DNA of 12,384 nucleotides from Anaerolineae bacterium (GTDB taxonomy: Bacteria > Chloroflexota > Anaerolineae > B4-G1 > SLSP01): positions 1 to 12,384 of the forward strand of contig JAFGKB010000100.1 of NCBI GenBank assembly GCA_016928755.1, in the 5' to 3' direction. Shown in pieces: positions 1-6,855 of the stretch. Both the position numbers and the translations under genes were made by a program. The notes under the pieces were generated by a model, which searched no databases, was not told the origin of the DNA, and worked only from the letters and a program-made list of their open reading frames with translations. Numbering within the stretch: position 1 is the stretch's first letter; every line of letters begins with the position of its first letter.

Positions 1-137
1 CTCAGGATGACGGTTGCATAGTATTAAGTGCAGTCAAGACTTTCTTTCCGAACTGAACCGTGTCTTGCGGTTGTTACTCAGGATGACAGGGGGCAAGACT
101 TTCTCTCTGCACTGAACTATGTCTCTTATGGTTGTTA
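1..137. repeat. Two imperfect tandem repeat units, non-coding
   Basis: Unit 1 (1-76) and unit 2 (77-137) both begin with CTCAGGATGAC and end with GGTTGTTA. They share the internal blocks CAAGACTTTCT, ACTGAAC and TGTCT in the same order. Unit 1 is longer, mainly because of an extra stretch of about 17 nt after its first block. A possible third unit begins at 138 with CTC but diverges at once. The window starts at the first base of unit 1, so the array may continue to the left. The opening block is the reverse complement of GTCATCCTGAG, which I recall as a common core of dispersed intergenic repeats in bacterial genomes; that is recollection, not a search. No ORF runs through the units. Confidence 0.6.
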
Positions 138-290
138 CTCGGCATTCGCGCAAGTATTAGCATGGTGTTGATTGGTTAACAGCCTACTCAAATATTATAC
201 AGAGCACAAGAGCAAGTTTGTACTGAAGTTAAGCCCGGATTTCCAGAAAAAAAGCATAGGCCCAACGAATCATATAGGAGTTAGGTACTA
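138..290. other. Intergenic stretch with no recognised feature
   Basis: This AT-rich stretch lies between the tandem repeat and the candidate promoter of the receiver gene. I see no ORF, strong hairpin, tRNA-like fold or further clear repeat copy in it. Confidence 0.5.
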
Positions 291-319
291 TTACAAAAAA
301 AGTCAATAAATGGTAAAAT
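291..319 (+). promoter_or_regulatory. Candidate extended -10 promoter of the receiver gene
   Basis: The -35-like TTACAA (291-296) is followed by 17 nt and then TAAAAT (314-319), which matches TATAAT at 5 of 6 positions. TGG directly before it supplies the TG of an extended -10 element. Transcription would start near 326 and give a leader of about 114 nt before the GTG at 440. The extended -10 form is shared with the candidate promoters of lon, tatD and the polyprenyl synthase. Confidence 0.5.
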
Positions 320-425
320 AGTAATGTACAAATTTAGTGGCGATTTTATCCTGTGAATTACCATAAATCATTCTACATGACCTCAATACTCAACTAAAAG
401 ATGACTTTAATAACATTTACTACTC

Positions 426-432
426 AAAAAGG
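426..432 (+). promoter_or_regulatory. Ribosome binding site that supports the GTG start
   Basis: AAAAAGG lies 7 nt before GTG 440. The alternative ATG at 401 has no comparable purine-rich site, so this element favours the shorter protein. Confidence 0.5.
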
Positions 433-439
433 CTTAAAA

Positions 440-811
440 GTGAGCGACAATAAGCATATCCTAGTAATTGGAGATGAAGAGGATACGCGCGTAATCCTAT
501 GCCATTGTCTGAGAAAGCTAGGTAATAATTACCAGGTAAAAGCAGAAAGAGACAGGGCAAAAGCACTCAACACAGTTGAGAAAGATAAAGTCGCGTTAGT
601 GCTCTTGGAAACAGATAACCTGGGCCATGAAGCTGTGGAATATACCACCAAGCTGCAAAACAGTGCTTCTGCCCCAAAGGTTATCTGGATTACCAGTAGC
701 GACTCTCTTAGCTACAAACTCCAAGCCCGCGCTATGGATATCTACCGCTATATCCTCAAGCCCTTCTCACTGGCAGAAATAAGGCGCATCGTGCAAGAAG
801 CAATAAAATAA
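440..811 (+). CDS. Stand-alone receiver-domain protein with Glu at the phosphoacceptor site
   Basis: This is a 123-residue single-domain receiver (CheY-like) protein with no output domain. The core reads ILVIGDEED at residues 7-15. Alignment to CheY puts Gly11 and Asp12 at the acidic metal-binding pair, Glu57 (in LVLLE) at the phosphoacceptor Asp, Thr85 at the switch Thr and Lys107 (in ILKPF) at the invariant Lys. One acidic residue and the phosphoacceptor are therefore changed, while Thr and Lys remain. Family knowledge: Asp-to-Glu at this site often mimics the phosphorylated state, and such pseudo-receivers usually act through protein contacts. I chose GTG 440 because AAAAAGG lies 7 nt upstream and the domain begins right after it; ATG 401 would add 13 unconserved residues and has a poor ribosome site. 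No histidine kinase is nearby. Its partner is unknown. Confidence 0.8.
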   Translation: MSDNKHILVIGDEEDTRVILCHCLRKLGNNYQVKAERDRAKALNTVEKDKVALVLLETDNLGHEAVEYTTKLQNSASAPKVIWITSSDSLSYKLQARAMDIYRYILKPFSLAEIRRIVQEAIK

Positions 812-815
812 CGGA

Positions 816-848
816 AAAAGACGCCGGGAGTTATTCCCGGCGTCTTTT
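816..848. terminator. Bidirectional intrinsic terminator between convergent genes
   Basis: Perfect 14-bp inverted repeat: left arm AAAAGACGCCGGGA (816-829), 5-nt loop, right arm TCCCGGCGTCTTTT (835-848). The GC-rich core is flanked by A4 on one side and T4 on the other, so it can terminate transcription both ways. It lies 4 nt after the receiver gene and 22 nt beyond the end of lon. Confidence 0.9.
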
Positions 849-870
849 AGTATTCAAAGTACAAGCTTAT

Positions 871-3402
871 TTAGGCAGCTATCCCCGCGCCATCCTCTGG
901 CACATTTGACGTTGCTTCCGGCGGTATTGCGGATATATTCTCCTCGCCGGACTTATTCTCCACGCCATCTTTAGCGGTATCAACCGGCATCAGTGCATGC
1001 TCAAGGACTTCCTGGATATCATCTACCAGGATGAATTTCACATCCTCACGAATTTGATCTGGTAACTCATCCAGGTCGATCTCGTTCAGCTTCGGCAGAA
1101 TTATGGTCCGCAGACCAGCCCGGTGGGCGGCCAGAGTTTTCAGCTTAAGCCCACCAATGGGCAAAACCTGTCCTTGTAACGTAATCTCACCGGTCATACC
1201 TAAATCAGGACGTACCGGACGATTAGAGAGTAATGAAACCAATGAGGTCACCATAGTAATACCGGCGGAAGGGCCATCTTTAGGCATAGCCCCGCTGGGT
1301 ACGTGTAAGTGTATTTTACCCTTACAACTATCCTCACAGAGGTTCAACTCTTTCCAATGGGACTCGACATAACTTAGCGCAATACGGGCGGACTCCTGCA
1401 TAACGTCACCCAGTTGCCCCGTAAGTATTAAGGAGCCGTCGGCCCCTGGCATTTTAGCCGATTCTACAAAGAGGACCTCACCACCACTAGGCGTCCAGGC
1501 CAATCCGGCAGCAACACCAGGGCGTTCGGTGCGTAAAGCAGCCTCAAAGCGATAGCGCGGCTTGCCAAGCAACTCACGGGCTTTCTCCCCATCAATGACC
1601 AATGATTTACCGCCATTGGCCTTCTCATCCTCGGCCACTTTAGTGGCGATCTTACGGCAGGTTTTCCCAATCTGGCGTTCTAACTGCCGGACCCCGGCCT
1701 CACGGGTATAATCACGGATAATGGCCCGCAGGGCCTCTTCAGAGAATTTTATTTCCTCTTCCAAAAGACCGTTGACCTTAATCTGGCGCGGTACCAAGTA
1801 TTGCTGTGCAATATGTACCTTATCGTATTCAGTATAGCCATCAATCCGGATCAACTCCATACGGTCTAGCAAGGGGGCCGGGATTGTAGCCGTTGTATTA
1901 GCGGTACAGATAAAGAGTACCTTGCTCAAGTCAAAGTCCACATCCAGGTAGTGATCGCGGAAAGCATGATTCTGCTGTGGGTCCAAGACCTCAAGCAATG
2001 CTGAGGATGGATCACCACGCCAATCAGAGCCGATCTTGTCAACTTCATCTAACATAAAGACCGGGTTTTTCACCCCCACCCGTTTAATCGCCTGCATAAT
2101 GCGGCCTGGCATAGCGCCGATATAGGTGCGACGATGGCCCCGGAATTCAGCCTCATCCCGCATTCCACCTAAACTCATACGAGTGAATTTGCGGTCCAAG
2201 GCACGGGCGATAGACTGCCCCAGGGAAGTTTTACCAACACCTGGTGGCCCCACAAAAACCAATATAGCCCCAGTACCCTCTACCTTGCGGCCTTGTAAGT
2301 CACTCACTTCATCTAATTCAAGATTGCGTTCCTTACGCAGTTTGCGCACGGCCAGGAATTCCAAAATACGTTCTTTGACATCTTCCAAATCATAATGGTC
2401 TTCATCCAATACCACACGGGCATTAGCAATACCGAGATTATCTTCTGTCAATTCCTGCCAAGGCAGAGAAGTTAACCAATCGAGATAGGTCTTAATAACC
2501 CAGTACTCAGCCGCTTGAGGCGGCATCTTCTCAAGGCGTGCCAATTCGCGGAGGGCCTCATCTTTGGCCTCATCGGTCATCTTGCACTCTTCGATCTTCT
2601 TGCGATACTCCTCTGCGTCGCGTCGGCCATCATCGCCTTCACCTAATTCTTTGCGAATGGCATCCATCTGCTGGCGCAAGAAGTACTCACGTTGTGTCTT
2701 CTCGATTTCCTCTTTTGCTTTCTCCTGGATTTGCTGCCCAATTTGGCGCACCTCAAGTTCATGGGAAAGCACCTTAACCAGATGTTCCATCTTAGCGACG
2801 AGCTGCCGCATTTCCAGAATTTGCTGGGCGTCTTTCATATCGACGCGCAAATTAGAGGCTAACAGATAGACCAACAACCGGGAGTCTTCCAACTGATTGA
2901 TAAAACGAGTGGCCTCTTCTGGGAACTGAGGGATTAACTCCGCCAATTCAGTGGCCACACTAAGCAGACTCCGGCGCAACGCTTCCTCAATGACAGAATG
3001 CTCCACAATATCCGTTTCCAGGCGGATGTTTGCACGCAGATAAGGGTCTTCTTGTACCCAATCCACGACGCGCATGCGCTCCAAACCTTGGATAAAAACC
3101 GTCAAAGTGCCATCATTACCACGCATAACGCGATGGATAATGGCAACTGTACCCACCTCAAATACCTCTTCAGATCCAGGGACCTCAATGGAAGGGTCCT
3201 TCATCGCGACTAAACCCACGAAGCGATTCCCCTTTTCAGCTTCTTCAATAAGCTGAACCGAGCGTGGGATACCCACAGCCAGCGGCATTACGATATAAGG
3301 GAATGCTACGGTATTCCGTAACGGTAATATCGGAAGATCTTCAGGTATTTGTCGAATAAGCTCATCTAAGTTTTGTTCTTGCATATTAAACCACGGCAAC
3401 AT
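871..3402 (-). CDS. lon: ATP-dependent Lon protease (LonA type)
   Basis: An 843-residue cytosolic AAA+ serine protease that unfolds and degrades damaged and regulatory proteins. Order of parts: N-terminal substrate-binding LON domain (about 20-215, starting at LPILPLRNTVAFP), coiled-coil linker (about 215-320), AAA+ module with Walker A GPPGVGKTS (385-393), Walker B VFMLDEVD (448-455), and sensor and arginine-finger region (about 495-530), then the Lon proteolytic domain. The catalytic dyad is Ser712 (in PKDGPSAG) and Lys755, 43 residues apart as in E. coli Lon. The usual GGxKEK around the Lys reads GGLKLK, with Leu754 in place of Glu. About 40 variable Glu/Ala/Pro-rich residues follow the domain. 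The start is fixed by GGGAGGT 8 nt upstream; ATG codon 7 is the alternative. Transcription is convergent with the receiver gene and divergent from tatD. Confidence 0.97.
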   Translation of the reverse strand: MLPWFNMQEQNLDELIRQIPEDLPILPLRNTVAFPYIVMPLAVGIPRSVQLIEEAEKGNRFVGLVAMKDPSIEVPGSEEVFEVGTVAIIHRVMRGNDGTLTVFIQGLERMRVVDWVQEDPYLRANIRLETDIVEHSVIEEALRRSLLSVATELAELIPQFPEEATRFINQLEDSRLLVYLLASNLRVDMKDAQQILEMRQLVAKMEHLVKVLSHELEVRQIGQQIQEKAKEEIEKTQREYFLRQQMDAIRKELGEGDDGRRDAEEYRKKIEECKMTDEAKDEALRELARLEKMPPQAAEYWVIKTYLDWLTSLPWQELTEDNLGIANARVVLDEDHYDLEDVKERILEFLAVRKLRKERNLELDEVSDLQGRKVEGTGAILVFVGPPGVGKTSLGQSIARALDRKFTRMSLGGMRDEAEFRGHRRTYIGAMPGRIMQAIKRVGVKNPVFMLDEVDKIGSDWRGDPSSALLEVLDPQQNHAFRDHYLDVDFDLSKVLFICTANTTATIPAPLLDRMELIRIDGYTEYDKVHIAQQYLVPRQIKVNGLLEEEIKFSEEALRAIIRDYTREAGVRQLERQIGKTCRKIATKVAEDEKANGGKSLVIDGEKARELLGKPRYRFEAALRTERPGVAAGLAWTPSGGEVLFVESAKMPGADGSLILTGQLGDVMQESARIALSYVESHWKELNLCEDSCKGKIHLHVPSGAMPKDGPSAGITMVTSLVSLLSNRPVRPDLGMTGEITLQGQVLPIGGLKLKTLAAHRAGLRTIILPKLNEIDLDELPDQIREDVKFILVDDIQEVLEHALMPVDTAKDGVENKSGEENISAIPPEATSNVPEDGAGIAA

Positions 3403-3597
3403 TAGTCTTTACCTCCCGTGCATTAACACAATTTTTAATCAATATCCAACAGAAGGCAAAGCGCACACTTCTTAAAGTAACCCATATTCCTTGAAGTTAC
3501 CTAAGTCGCCACTATTCCTTTCCTTAAAAAACCAAGTTTTATCATGGCACTTTAAGCGTAAAATTCTTACAAATGCGCGCTACCCACTTTTCATTCC

Positions 3598-3617
3598 AGT
3601 GGATTATAACATCCACT
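3598..3617. promoter_or_regulatory. Candidate operator overlapping the lon -10 element
   Basis: Inverted repeat AGTGGAT (3598-3604), 6-nt spacer, ATCCACT (3611-3617). The 7-bp arms flank and overlap the minus-strand TATAAT of the lon promoter, so a dimeric regulator bound here would block RNA polymerase. The regulator is not identifiable from this window. The site matches neither the CIRCE nor the HAIR consensus. Confidence 0.4.
3603..3611 (-). promoter_or_regulatory. Candidate extended -10 promoter of lon
   Basis: The minus strand reads TGTTATAAT here, a perfect extended -10 element. The -35 region 16-17 nt further upstream is only weakly matched (TTTATT or ATTTAT), which extended -10 promoters tolerate. 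Transcription would start near 3596, giving a leader of about 194 nt. Confidence 0.5.
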
Positions 3618-3709
3618 AATTAGAAATAAATAAGCGCCACGTATGTAAACTATTAATCAGGGAAATCGATTCGATAATTAGAGCTGCTTCGATTACTCCC
3701 CAACCACTA

Positions 3710-3718
3710 TGATATAAT
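3710..3718 (+). promoter_or_regulatory. Candidate extended -10 promoter of tatD
   Basis: TGATATAAT is a perfect TGnTATAAT element. A weak -35 (TCGATT, 3689-3694) lies 18 nt upstream. Transcription would begin near 3725, about 75 nt before the tatD ATG and inside the left arm of the adjoining hairpin. Confidence 0.55.
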
Positions 3719-3751
3719 GAAAAAGCCTCTTTAGAAAGAGGCTTTTTCATT
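3716..3751. terminator. Perfect 17-bp hairpin with A5/T5 flanks at the tatD promoter
   Basis: Left arm 3716-3732 (core GCCTCTTT) and right arm 3735-3751 (core AAAGAGGC followed by TTTTTC) are exact reverse complements with a 2-nt spacer. By shape it is a bidirectional intrinsic terminator. Its position is odd, because no gene upstream on the plus strand needs one. It overlaps the tatD -10, and a transcript starting near 3725 would begin with this hairpin and a U-tract. It could insulate the divergent genes, attenuate tatD, protect the mRNA 5' end, or end a small unannotated transcript. Confidence 0.6.
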
Positions 3752-3799
3752 TCTCTCACCAGGGATTAATTTTAACAAAATCTATCAAGAGGTCAAATC

Positions 3800-4624
3800 A
3801 TGATTATTGATACACATGTTCACTTACAAATGGCTGCCTATAGCACAGATTTAACCGCCGTACTGGAACGGGCTGCCAATGCAGGCATAAGAGCTTGCAT
3901 TATACCGGGTACTACGTTGGATGATAGTCTAGCCGCAGCCAACCTGGCCGAACAGTATAACACCGGGCCATGCACTCTCTATGCCGCAGTAGGCATCCAT
4001 CCTACCAGCGCACACCAACTGACGCCAGCGGTATTGAAACGCCTAGAAGAGCTAACGCACCATCCGAGAGTTCTCGCCATTGGGGAGATAGGGCTGGATT
4101 ATTACTGGCCCAATATTGAGGAGCGGGGGTGGCAATGTGCAACACCGGAACAGCAACAGCGGGCTTTTAAAGAACAACTCGACTTGGCAGCCCGATCAAA
4201 CCTACCGGTTATCGTGCATGACCGGGATGCACATACAGACACCTTGAATATTTTAAAGGATTGGGTAAGTCGATATCAGCCACAACGCACCGGTACATTA
4301 CATGCCTACGCCGGCGGGATAGAACTATTGGACCAAGTAATAGAAGCCGGCTTTTATATCGGCATAGATGGGCCGGTGACTTTCAAAAAAGCTAAAGAGC
4401 TTCATGCTGTAGCCCAAGCCGTACCCTTAGACCGCTTATTATTAGAGACCGATGGACCTTATCTAACACCACACCCTTACCGAGGGAAACGCAATGAGAT
4501 GGCTTATCTGACACTTATAGCGGAACGGATTGCGGACTTACGGGGTATAAGCACAGTGGAGGTTACACAGGCCACTTCCCGCAATGCACAACGACTTTTC
4601 GGGATCGAAGATACAGTCTTATAG
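3800..4624 (+). CDS. tatD: TatD-family metal-dependent hydrolase (putative DNase)
   Basis: A 274-residue cytosolic amidohydrolase-fold enzyme. Characterised TatD proteins are Mg-dependent 3'-5' exonucleases linked to DNA repair and turnover of damaged DNA. Metal-site residues are complete: HVH at 6-8, Glu96 in GEIGLDYY, His140 in PVIVHDRDAH, His168 in LHAYAG and Asp218 in LLLETDGPYLTP. Compared with E. coli TatD there is an insertion of about 8 residues after GLDYY (around 103-114), and the usual LHCFxG motif reads LHAYAG. Length is slightly above the typical 255-265. The start has AAGAGGT 6 nt upstream. The next gene follows after 252 nt with no strong terminator between, so read-through is possible. 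Family assignment is firm, but the exact substrate is not, since the family also contains D-aminoacyl-tRNA deacylase-like members. Confidence 0.92.
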   Translation: MIIDTHVHLQMAAYSTDLTAVLERAANAGIRACIIPGTTLDDSLAAANLAEQYNTGPCTLYAAVGIHPTSAHQLTPAVLKRLEELTHHPRVLAIGEIGLDYYWPNIEERGWQCATPEQQQRAFKEQLDLAARSNLPVIVHDRDAHTDTLNILKDWVSRYQPQRTGTLHAYAGGIELLDQVIEAGFYIGIDGPVTFKKAKELHAVAQAVPLDRLLLETDGPYLTPHPYRGKRNEMAYLTLIAERIADLRGISTVEVTQATSRNAQRLFGIEDTVL

Positions 4625-4729
4625 ACAAACGTTTTAGGAACCGTCACTTGAGTCACTTAGCTACAAAAACGGTCAGTTCTCATGCTTCAGAATGAGCCAG
4701 TCTTACCCAACGCGAAGCCATAGCTCACG

Positions 4730-4763
4730 CCGGAAAGATTCAATCCGGTGATTGTGGTATAAT
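4730..4763 (+). promoter_or_regulatory. Candidate promoter of the polyprenyl synthase operon, with inverted repeat
   Basis: TGGTATAAT (4755-4763) is a perfect extended -10 element. An inverted repeat, CCGGA (4730-4734), 9 nt, TCCGG (4744-4748), sits where a -35 or activator site would be, and no good -35 hexamer is seen. Transcription would start near 4770 and leave a leader of about 107 nt. I could not match that leader to any riboswitch class I know. Confidence 0.5.
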
Positions 4764-4876
4764 CCCCATCAGTATTACTTCAACATAACGCCAACAATTA
4801 GGGGTAACTTGCGGAGCGAAAGCCATATACGTTATACAGGCCGTGAGGTAATATTAGTTATTGTAGGGGTTGTATT

Positions 4877-5851
4877 ATGGGCATATCAGGGACATTACTA
4901 TATACAAATTTATTGAGACAGGAGTTAGAGGACGTTACAGCATTAATGGGGCGGAGTAACGGCCATCTGCCACCCTATGTATCAGAAACTATCTACTCCA
5001 TTATCAACAGCAGCGGGAAGCGACTGCGGCCGGCGTTGCTGTTATTATCTGCACGTATGTTCCAGGCCAGTGTCGAACAAGCATTACCTTTAGCCGCGGC
5101 GATAGAACTATTGCACACTGCGACCCTAATCCATGATGACCTGGTGGACAATGCAACACAACGCCGGAACATACAGACCCTGAATAGCCAATGGCCGTCT
5201 GGGGCAACCGTATTGGCCGGGGATTTGGTCTTCTCCTGGGCAGCAAAGATGGCGACCCAAGGAGAAAACAGCACCTTCTTACAGCGTTTCTCGGAAACCT
5301 TAGAAACCATATGTGCCGGGGAACTTGATCAAATGTTCCAGGGACGGGGTAACATCCCCTCGAGAGAGGGGTATTACAAGCGAATCTTTGGAAAGACAGC
5401 CTCATTATTTATGTTAGCGACTGAAATCGGCCCGGTGCTAAGCCGCAGTTCAGAGACAGATGTGCAGAACATGGCTAATTATGGCAAATGGGTAGGCCAG
5501 GCGTTCCAAATCACCGACGATGTCCTGGACTTTATGAGTACCCCAGAGGAACTGGGGAAACCTATAGGCAGTGATTTGAGACAGGGCCTAGTCACGTTAC
5601 CCATGCTTTATTACCTGGAATCCAATCCTGATGACACGCGGGTAGAGAAAGTACTCTATAACCCACAAGACGAGGTCACACTCCAGACTCTGGTCAATGC
5701 AGTACGGCAGTCCGAGGCCCCGGAACAAGCAATGGCCGAGGCCCAGACGTTGGTAAGCCAGGCATTGGACGTATTGGAGAACTACCCGGCGACGCCATAC
5801 CGCCGGGGAATGGAAGAGATCGCCCGTTTTGCCGTCCAGCGACGCTATTGA
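4877..5851 (+). CDS. trans-Polyprenyl diphosphate synthase, medium or long chain
   Basis: A 324-residue all-trans prenyl transferase that extends an allylic diphosphate with isopentenyl diphosphate, giving the tail of a quinone or another polyprenyl lipid. Landmarks: GKRLRP (47-52), first Asp-rich motif HDDLVD with Asp87, Asp88 and Asp91, Arg96-Arg97, Lys173 in GKTASLF, second Asp-rich motif QITDDVLD (211-218), and GSDLRQGLVTLP (231-242). Ala82 at the fifth position before the first Asp is small; in this family that leaves the chain pocket open and favours products longer than farnesyl. The usual RRG after the first motif reads RRN. AGGGGT lies 6 nt before the ATG. The gene is followed after 3 nt by a glycosyltransferase. 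Octaprenyl, heptaprenyl and similar activities cannot be told apart here. Confidence 0.93.
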   Translation: MGISGTLLYTNLLRQELEDVTALMGRSNGHLPPYVSETIYSIINSSGKRLRPALLLLSARMFQASVEQALPLAAAIELLHTATLIHDDLVDNATQRRNIQTLNSQWPSGATVLAGDLVFSWAAKMATQGENSTFLQRFSETLETICAGELDQMFQGRGNIPSREGYYKRIFGKTASLFMLATEIGPVLSRSSETDVQNMANYGKWVGQAFQITDDVLDFMSTPEELGKPIGSDLRQGLVTLPMLYYLESNPDDTRVEKVLYNPQDEVTLQTLVNAVRQSEAPEQAMAEAQTLVSQALDVLENYPATPYRRGMEEIARFAVQRRY

Positions 5852-5854
5852 GCA

Positions 5855-6832
5855 ATGGCAAGTAGCACGATGACACAACCAAGACAGAATACCACAGCCG
5901 TATATCTTTCAGTTATTATCGTAAGCTGGAATGTGAAGCCACTCCTCCGGCGTGCCATTAAGTCCACACTCAATTCCTGGGGTACAGAACCGGGACTGGA
6001 GATTATTGTGGTGGACAATGCCTCAAATGACGGTAGCCAGCAAATGGTACAGGAAGAATTCCCACAGGTACGCCTAATAGCCAGTGCAGAAAACCTAGGC
6101 TTTACAAAAGGCAATAACCAGGGCATCGCGGAGGCCAATGGAGAATTCGTACTCCTCTTAAATCCCGATACAGAGGTCCTGGGGGATGCGCTACATCAAA
6201 TGGTTGAGTATCTGGAAACCCATCCCGGTACTGGTATGTTAGGGCCACAACTGAGAAATCCCGATAATACTGTACAGTCCTCTAAGCGACGTTACCCCAC
6301 CCTGCCGGTCTTATTCTTGGAGAGCACCTGGTTACAAAAGATCACCCCCAAGAAATTGCTAAGCCGGTACTATGCAGAAGACCTACCGGACGATAAGATC
6401 AACGCGGTAGATTGGATTAAGGGTGCTGCGATGTTAACACGGCGACAGGTCATTGAGCAAATCGGGGGCATGGACGAGGGATTCTTTATGTACTCGGAGG
6501 AGTTAGATTGGTGCCACCGGATCAAGGATGCCGGCTGGCAAGTTATCTATATGCCCCAGGCACAGATTAAGCACTATGAGGGGAAGAGCAGCGAACAAGT
6601 AATCCCGGCCCGGCATATCTACTTTCAGTCCAGCAAGATACGTTATACCCGCAAATACTTCGGGAAGATAACTGCGGGGGTTTTGCGGGTATGGTTAATG
6701 GGCCAGTATATCTGGCAGATAGCAATTGAGGGCCTTAAATGGTTGGTGGGGCACCGGCGCGACCTGCGGGCAGAGCGCATCAAGGCATATCGTCTTGTCT
6801 TACACAGTGGATTACGTTACCACCGGCAGTAA
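5855..6832 (+). CDS. Family 2 glycosyltransferase (rhamnosyltransferase-like, COG1216 type)
   Basis: A 325-residue GT-A fold enzyme that moves a sugar from a nucleotide donor to an acceptor, probably a cell-surface glycan or lipid-linked intermediate. Motifs: LSVIIVSWN (18-26) at the first strand, VVDNASNDGS with Asp54, LLNPDTEV (101-108) holding the NPD version of the DxD metal site, and DWIKGAAMLTRR (186-197) with GGMDEGFFMYSEELDWCHR (204-222), typical of the WcaA/WbbL-like group. The C-terminal part (about 270-300) is hydrophobic and aromatic with basic flanks and may sit on the membrane. The gene begins 3 nt after the upstream stop without a clear ribosome site, so translation is probably coupled. 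ATG 5870 is an alternative start. Donor and acceptor are not predictable from sequence alone. Confidence 0.9.
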   Translation: MASSTMTQPRQNTTAVYLSVIIVSWNVKPLLRRAIKSTLNSWGTEPGLEIIVVDNASNDGSQQMVQEEFPQVRLIASAENLGFTKGNNQGIAEANGEFVLLLNPDTEVLGDALHQMVEYLETHPGTGMLGPQLRNPDNTVQSSKRRYPTLPVLFLESTWLQKITPKKLLSRYYAEDLPDDKINAVDWIKGAAMLTRRQVIEQIGGMDEGFFMYSEELDWCHRIKDAGWQVIYMPQAQIKHYEGKSSEQVIPARHIYFQSSKIRYTRKYFGKITAGVLRVWLMGQYIWQIAIEGLKWLVGHRRDLRAERIKAYRLVLHSGLRYHRQ

Positions 6833-6855
6833 AACCTAAACATATAATCACATAC

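Larger units (their letters stand above)
3403..3799. other. Divergent intergenic region between lon and tatD
   Basis: These 397 bp contain no credible ORF. From the lon side they hold the lon ribosome site GGGAGGT (minus strand, 3411-3417), a lon leader of about 190 nt without an evident strong fold, an inverted repeat overlapping the lon -10 element (3598-3617), the extended -10 of tatD (3710-3718) and a 17-bp hairpin (3716-3751). I looked for a CIRCE or HAIR heat-shock operator upstream of lon and found neither. Confidence 0.7.

Noticed and set aside
401..439. ATG 401 as start of the receiver gene
   Set aside because: It adds 13 residues with no counterpart in receiver domains and has a poor ribosome site, while GTG 440 has AAAAAGG at good spacing directly before the domain.
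335..3515. Shared motif TAGTGGCGA(T/C)TT upstream of the receiver gene (335-346, plus) and of lon (3503-3514, minus)
   Set aside because: A 12-mer with one mismatch in two AT-rich intergenic regions of about 400 bp is expected by chance at a sizeable rate, and a related sequence also occurs inside lon near 1641.
3420..3715. Possible structural RNA gene (tRNA, 4.5S, 6S or tmRNA) between lon and tatD
   Set aside because: No cloverleaf, conserved SRP tetraloop region, tmRNA tag frame or long imperfect hairpin was found. Only short inverted repeats are visible.
4625..4729. Possible terminator after tatD
   Set aside because: Only short 5-bp inverted repeats (ACCGT/ACGGT, CTCAT/ATGAG) are present, with long loops and no T-tract.
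4993..5405. Two overlapping minus-strand frames of 105 and 133 codons inside the polyprenyl synthase gene
   Set aside because: The plus-strand frame has every motif of the enzyme family. The antisense frames have no recognisable motif or domain.
6843..6848. Perfect TATAAT between the glycosyltransferase and transporter genes
   Set aside because: It lacks the TG extension seen at the other promoters and any fair -35. It would also start transcription almost on the ribosome site. An operon with the upstream gene is simpler.
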